Below are positions 60,242 through 64,000 of a stretch of DNA of 64,000 bases, piece by piece; the first letter of the stretch is position 1; every line of letters begins with the position of its first letter. The translations under genes were made by a program, and so were the position numbers. The notes beneath the pieces were generated by a model. It had not been told where the DNA came from. It saw nothing but the letters and a program-made list of their open reading frames with translations, and made no database searches. This stretch comes from an uncultured Verrucomicrobiota bacterium (lineage in GTDB: Bacteria > Verrucomicrobiota > Verrucomicrobiia > Limisphaerales > UBA9464). The stretch lies in contig CAJAHH010000009.1 in assembly GCA_903939515.1 (NCBI GenBank), forward strand, positions 1 to 64,000. Direction: 5' to 3'.

Positions 60242-61210
60242 CTAGGTCCTCTGCGTTCCGCGATGCCGTTCGTAGGCGTGGACGATGCGCTGCACCAGAG
60301 GGTGCCGGACCACGTCCTTCTTTTCGAAGCGAATCAACGACACGCCCTCGACCCCGAGCAAAGCGGTCTCCGCTTCCACCAGGCCGCTGCGCTTGCTGTG
60401 GGGAAGGTCAATCTGGGAAGGATCCCCGGTGATGACAGCCTTTGATCCGAAGCCAAGACGGGTCAGGAACATGAGCATTTGTTCAGTGGTCGTGTTCTGC
60501 GCCTCATCCAGAACAATGAAAGCTTGGTTCAAGGTGCGCCCACGCATGTAGGCTAAGGGAGCAATCTCGATGACTCCCCGCTCCATATTCTTCTGAATTT
60601 CGTCCGCCGGCATCATGTCCTGAAGCGCGTCGTGGAGTGGGCGCAGATACGGATCAAGCTTCTGGTAAAGGTCGCCCGGCAAGAATCCCAGGGCCTCGCC
60701 TGCCTCGACGGCGGGGCGGGTCAAAATAATGCGCCCAACTCGAGATTCTTTGAGGGCATTCACGGCCATGGCCATGGCCAAGTAGGTCTTTCCGGTGCCT
60801 GCCGGGCCGATACCAAAGGTAATGTCATGCTCCCGGATTGCCGTAACATAGCGCTGCTGGCCGACGGTCTTGGGCGTGATGGCTGGCTTCTTGAGCGAGG
60901 TACTGATCTTGTGATGGAAGAGTGCCTGAAGGGCGGCAGGCCCATCGTTCTTCACCACGTGCAGGGCGTGGGCGAAATCTCGAGCCTTCACAGGAGATCC
61001 ATCCTTTTGGGCCGCCTCGAGCAGTTGGAATAATTTTACTCCGCGCGCCACCTCCTCCGCCTCGCCCTCCAACCGGATCCACCCGTCGCGCGCCGTCGCC
61101 TTGAGGCTCAACTCCTCTTCGAGAGCGTGCAGGTTGCGTTCGTCGCCCCCGAGCAGTTGGAGGGCAGCCCGGGCGTTCTCGAAGTGGAGGGTCTCAGTGG
61201 TGGTGGCCAT
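60242..61210 (-). CDS. PhoH-family ATPase
   Basis: 322 residues: an N-terminal KH-like part (about 1-100), then the PhoH ATPase. Walker A GPAGTGKT (135-142), RPAVEAGEALGFLPGDL, MRGRTLNQAFIVLDEAQNTT (Walker B region) and GDPSQIDLP fit the family. PhoH proteins are RNA-linked ATPases; paired with YbeY in ribosome maturation. No YbeY gene follows here. The DUF2752 gene converges on it 13 bases away. Confidence 0.93.
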   Translation of the reverse strand: MATTTETLHFENARAALQLLGGDERNLHALEEELSLKATARDGWIRLEGEAEEVARGVKLFQLLEAAQKDGSPVKARDFAHALHVVKNDGPAALQALFHHKISTSLKKPAITPKTVGQQRYVTAIREHDITFGIGPAGTGKTYLAMAMAVNALKESRVGRIILTRPAVEAGEALGFLPGDLYQKLDPYLRPLHDALQDMMPADEIQKNMERGVIEIAPLAYMRGRTLNQAFIVLDEAQNTTTEQMLMFLTRLGFGSKAVITGDPSQIDLPHSKRSGLVEAETALLGVEGVSLIRFEKKDVVRHPLVQRIVHAYERHRGTQRT

Positions 61211-61434
61211 GTCTCGCGTCGACCGAATATTGGCTCCTTGGGGAGTTTGGTCACGGAAAAGGAAAACCTCTCAGTGCCGTAACGATTTCGCCTCGGCCAA
61301 GGACCGCAAGCCCCCATCGAACGATCCCGGGCTGAAGAACCCAGCACTCCAGCAGGGCATTAGGAATTCCAAACGGCTGACCGATGCTTGAAAGCGCAGG
61401 AAGCTCAACAGCCATTGGACGCAGGACCAAGGTT
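61211..61434. other. Intergenic region between phoH and DCC gene
   Basis: Both flanking genes are on the minus strand, so this holds the phoH promoter. I did not find a reliable -35/-10 pair, terminator or reading frame with homology. Confidence 0.4.
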
Positions 61435-61881
61435 TCATGGGGTTTCCAGGAACGTGGTCGCGGCTAGGTGACGGCGGCGAGTCAGTTCCAGCGGGGGCAA
61501 TTCGCACACATCCCCCAGGCAGTAACGATTCCGGGCCACCCACTGGTAGACCCATCGAGTCACAGCATGGAGACCCGGGGTCACCATGAGTACGCCCATC
61601 GGCCACAGCCAAGCCACACGACGGCACATCCAGGCGATGGCAATGGGACCACCCAAGATTCGACCATCGGGCGTCAGCAGCTTCATCTCCTCCGGAAGTT
61701 CACCGGCCGCCAATCCCAACTGTTCTCGAACCCAGGGAGACTGCAGCGCCGCGAACTCGATGTGGCGAGATTCAAACACCCGTCGCCATTGGCGGATCGT
61801 CGCCCGGCACACCGGACAATGCTGATCGTAAAAAGCCCATGCTCTGGACGGCCGCGAGAATGAAGTGTTTTTTTCGGTCAT
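61435..61881 (-). CDS. DCC-family thiol-disulfide oxidoreductase-like protein (DUF393)
   Basis: 148 residues. FYDQHCPVCRATIRQWRR carries the DxxCxxC-like signature, and IEFAALQSPWVREQLG and LLTPDGRILGGPIAIAWM complete the DCC1/YuxK pattern. A role in redox handling is presumed. 31 bases after the regulator gene on the same strand. Confidence 0.87.
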   Translation of the reverse strand: MTEKNTSFSRPSRAWAFYDQHCPVCRATIRQWRRVFESRHIEFAALQSPWVREQLGLAAGELPEEMKLLTPDGRILGGPIAIAWMCRRVAWLWPMGVLMVTPGLHAVTRWVYQWVARNRYCLGDVCELPPLELTRRRHLAATTFLETP

Positions 61882-61912
61882 GGCAGAAATGGTTTCGTTG
61901 GGATGCGCCGGA

Positions 61913-62458
61913 TTATTCGGAGGTCAATCCGAGGAGTTTGCGCGCCTTGTCACCCATGCCAAAGAAGCGCTTCAGGACCGAGGTGGGCCACCCCCGGAAG
62001 GTGGCGTACCAACCGGCGGTGGTCGCCAGGAAATTGTGCATCTCGCGCAGGCGATCCTCACTGTAGCCGCCCGTCGCCGCATCCTTTTCGGCCTCGGCGA
62101 TGCATTCCCGCAGGACCGCCATCGTGGGGTCAAACTCCCGCCGTTTGCGCTCATCCAAAACGATACGGAACATTTCCCAGACATCTTTGAGGCTCTCGAA
62201 ATGATCGCGCCGATCGCCGGGCAAATGAACCAGTCGGACAATACCCCAGCCTTGGAGTTCTTTGAGGCTGGTGCTGACGTTGGAACGGGCCACTTCTAGG
62301 ACTGCCTGAATTTGCTCGGCGTTGAGCGGCTCGGGTGACAAGTAGAGCAGCGCATGAACTTGAGCCACCGTCCGGTTAATGCCCCACTTGGTCCCCATTT
62401 CTCCCCAATGGAGGATGAAGCGCCGCTCGGCATTGGAGAGTTGACTCAGCGACCTCAT
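61913..62458 (-). CDS. GbsR/MarR-type transcriptional regulator
   Basis: 181 residues. Residues about 20-95 form a winged helix (WGINRTVAQVHALLYLSPEPLNAEQIQAVLEVARSNVS), with the wing LVHLPGDRRDHF; the C-terminal half is helical (KDVWEMFRIVLDERKRREFDP). GbsR proteins repress osmoprotectant genes; the partner here is unknown. ATG 62458 is chosen; the frame is open upstream but unlike the family. The start codon lies against a perfect inverted repeat (62458-62475), which argues for self-repression. Confidence 0.88.
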   Translation of the reverse strand: MRSLSQLSNAERRFILHWGEMGTKWGINRTVAQVHALLYLSPEPLNAEQIQAVLEVARSNVSTSLKELQGWGIVRLVHLPGDRRDHFESLKDVWEMFRIVLDERKRREFDPTMAVLRECIAEAEKDAATGGYSEDRLREMHNFLATTAGWYATFRGWPTSVLKRFFGMGDKARKLLGLTSE

Positions 62459-62475
62459 TTCTGTCTCTACAGAAA
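62458..62475. promoter_or_regulatory. Palindromic operator at the GbsR-type gene start
   Basis: TTTCTGT-CTCT-ACAGAAA, a perfect 7-4-7 inverted repeat touching the regulator's start codon. Upstream on the minus strand TTGACT (62492-62497) is a -35 candidate, with TTCTGT 17 bases on inside the repeat. A dimeric winged-helix protein bound here would block its own promoter. Confidence 0.62.
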
Positions 62476-62702
62476 CATCTGATTTCACAAAAGTCAACCT
62501 GCGCACCGCTCCGGCGGACCCAAGCTTGGACTGGGTCACACTGGGTGGGCGGTCTAAAAAGAATGCGCTCACCGAATGGGAGTGGAATGAAGACGGCGAC
62601 AGAGCTACCGGAAAGCTGGGGTTCCTTGATTTCTTCATTGCAGCGGCGGCGCTCCTGATTGTTCTTTGGGTATCGGCCAACGGGCCGGATCGACAATACG
62701 AC
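62459..62702. other. Divergent spacer between the regulator and argA-like genes
   Basis: Carries the palindrome at 62458-62475 and presumably the promoters of both genes. A plus-strand frame begins at 62526 and joins argA in frame, encoding one hydrophobic helix, but homologues begin at 62703, so I leave this part uncoded. Confidence 0.45.
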
Positions 62703-63992
62703 GTGAAACCCACCGACCTACGGGGAATCCTCCGCTACATTCCACGCTTCCGGGAAAAGGTCTTCATCCTGGCCATCGATGGATCCATCGTCACCGATGA
62801 CAACTTCCCGAACCTCCTGCTCGATATCGCGGTCCTGCGTTCGCTAAACATTCGTATCCTGCTCGTGCACGGCGCTGCCAAGCAAATCGCAGCACTGGCC
62901 GAGGAGCGCGGGGTCAAGGCCTCCAACCTCGACGGCACCGGTATCACTGATGCGGAAACCCTCCAACTCTCGCTCAATGCCGCCAACCGGCTCACCCACG
63001 AGATCCTCGAAGGGTTGTCTGCGAACGATCTCCGCGCGGTGTCCACCAATGCCGTCATTGCCCACCCGCTCGGCATTGTCGGTGGCGTAGACCATCAGTT
63101 TACCGGGAAGGTCGAACGGATTGATGTCGAGATGCTCCAGAGCCTTCTGGCCCAAGGCATCGTGCCTGTGATTCCGCCTCTCGGCTTCGATGGCGACGGA
63201 AAGACCTACCGGGTCAATTCCGACACCATCGCTTTTGCTCTGGCCGAACAACTCAAGGCTACCAAACTGATCTTCCTCACCACGGTCGACGGGCTAACCC
63301 GCGACGGACAGTTGATCCGGCAGATCATCGTCGGCGAACTCAAGCAGATGCTCAGCCGGATCCCATCGGACTGGCCGATCAACCTAATTTCCAAGGCCCG
63401 CCAGGCAGTCGCAGCCTGTGAGGCGGGGGTGCCTCGAGTGCACATCATCAATGGTGAGGTCGATGAAGGGCTCTTGGCCGAAGTCTTCAGCAACGAAGGC
63501 ATTGGCACTTTGGTGTATGCCAACGAGTACACCCAAATCCGGAGGGCCTTGAAGAAGGACATTCGCGCACTCCTCAACCTGACAAAAGACTCGGTCGCCT
63601 CCGAGGAACTGGTTAAGCGCACCCGTGCTTCGATCGAGAAACAGGTCGGTGACTACTACCTGTACGAGATCGACCGGAACCCGGTGGCCTGCGTGGCTCT
63701 CCATCAATACCCGGAACAGAACAAGGGTGAACTGGCCTTCCTGTACGTGGCTCCCAGCCACGAAAACATGGGGATTGGCTCGAAACTCATCCAGTTCGTT
63801 GAGGCGCGAGCCCGAGAGCAGGGGTTGGCTGAACTCGTCACCCTCAGCACTCAAGCCTTCACTTACTTCATCTCCAAGGGTGGATTTATGGAAGGAAGTC
63901 CCAACGATCTGCTCCCCGCCCGACGGGAACGTTACGACGCCAGCGGCCGCAAATCCAAGGTGCTCATTAAGCGCCTCCGGCCCGCAGCATGA
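62703..63992 (+). CDS. argA: N-acetylglutamate synthase (ArgA-like, AAK + GNAT domains)
   Basis: 429 residues from a GTG. The family start is KPTDLRGILRYIPRFREK. Amino-acid-kinase domain (residues about 20-280): LLVHGAAKQI, NAVIAHPLGIVGGVDHQFTGKV, IPPLGFDGDGKTYRVN. C-terminal GNAT acetyltransferase domain (about 290-429): ELAFLYVAPSHENMGIGSKLIQFVEARA with the acetyl-CoA loop. Makes N-acetylglutamate, the first step of arginine synthesis. The frame is open upstream to 62526 but that part is unlike the family. Complete; 8 bases remain to the window edge. Confidence 0.9.
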   Translation: MKPTDLRGILRYIPRFREKVFILAIDGSIVTDDNFPNLLLDIAVLRSLNIRILLVHGAAKQIAALAEERGVKASNLDGTGITDAETLQLSLNAANRLTHEILEGLSANDLRAVSTNAVIAHPLGIVGGVDHQFTGKVERIDVEMLQSLLAQGIVPVIPPLGFDGDGKTYRVNSDTIAFALAEQLKATKLIFLTTVDGLTRDGQLIRQIIVGELKQMLSRIPSDWPINLISKARQAVAACEAGVPRVHIINGEVDEGLLAEVFSNEGIGTLVYANEYTQIRRALKKDIRALLNLTKDSVASEELVKRTRASIEKQVGDYYLYEIDRNPVACVALHQYPEQNKGELAFLYVAPSHENMGIGSKLIQFVEARAREQGLAELVTLSTQAFTYFISKGGFMEGSPNDLLPARRERYDASGRKSKVLIKRLRPAA

Positions 63993-64000
63993 CCACCCCT

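Noticed and set aside
62526..62702. N-terminal membrane-helix extension of the ArgA-like protein
   Set aside because: Homologues begin at the KPTDLRGIL segment; the extension contains no family feature and occupies the divergent promoter region.

Overview
The window looks like chromosomal DNA of a Gram-negative member of the Verrucomicrobiota, most probably the Pedosphaera/Limisphaerales side of the phylum. This is inferred from gene content, not from a marker tree. The clues are an H-X9-DG prepilin, two DUF1080 (3-keto-disaccharide hydrolase-like) proteins, two secreted PQQ-type sugar dehydrogenases, a giant CRTAC1/FG-GAP protein, heptose and Kdo genes for lipopolysaccharide, and a kdsC-lptC-lptA-lptB-hprK block. 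The DNA is GC-rich and gene-dense on both strands. Many genes are joined by 1-4 base start/stop overlaps, and few have a clear Shine-Dalgarno sequence. I see no rRNA, CRISPR array, phage or insertion sequence.

Layout. 0-4.1 kb (minus): a LytS-type sensor kinase and LytTR regulator lead into heptose-1-P adenylyltransferase, a YhbY RNA-binding protein and a GDSL esterase; tRNA-Pro and tRNA-Leu with a terminator lie upstream. 4.3-11.3 kb: prepilin, EamA permease, Tat-exported phosphatase/nuclease, a long TPR protein and a FIST sensor protein. 11.4-17.8 kb: thrS (no TGS domain, catalytic insertion), a UvrD-type helicase, a lipid A acyltransferase and heptosyltransferase. 17.9-25.0 kb: CRTAC1 protein, then the kdsC-lpt-hprK operon. 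25.1-31.2 kb: FAD-linked oxidase, DUF1080 protein, outer-membrane barrel, aroC, sugar dehydrogenase. 31.3-36.6 kb: a compact translation cluster rpsL-rpsG-fusA-rpsJ-rplC-rplD-rplW, with no tuf gene, ending at a strong terminator before rplB. 36.6-46.4 kb: a minisatellite upstream of rarA, an S4 protein, a VapBC-type module, hldA-gmhB, apaG, miaB, a SirB1-like protein, a second GlcD-like oxidase, DedA and an orphan DUF485 protein. 46.7-57.4 kb: MFS transporter with a tiny partner ORF, second sugar dehydrogenase, a sulfocyanin-like cupredoxin, ribF, second DUF1080 protein, a long coiled-coil protein, ubiE/menG, aroQ, accB-accC. 57.4-64 kb: POT transporter, GYF and DUF2752 membrane proteins, phoH, DCC protein, a GbsR-type regulator with a palindrome at its start codon, and an ArgA-like N-acetylglutamate synthase.

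Functional themes. (1) Envelope building: hldA, gmhB and the adenylyltransferase make ADP-heptose, waaF uses it, kdsC makes Kdo, the LpxL-like enzyme acylates lipid A and lptA/B/C export the product. (2) Periplasmic sugar oxidation: sugar dehydrogenases, DUF1080 proteins, a copper protein and a barrel porin. (3) Core metabolism and translation. The most unusual signals are the AGCCTGTCCC repeat family (two loci), a cupredoxin whose usual axial Met position is His, the rewired ribosomal protein cluster, the modified ThrRS, and several starts or genes placed directly on terminators or palindromes. No wholly new multi-gene system is evident.
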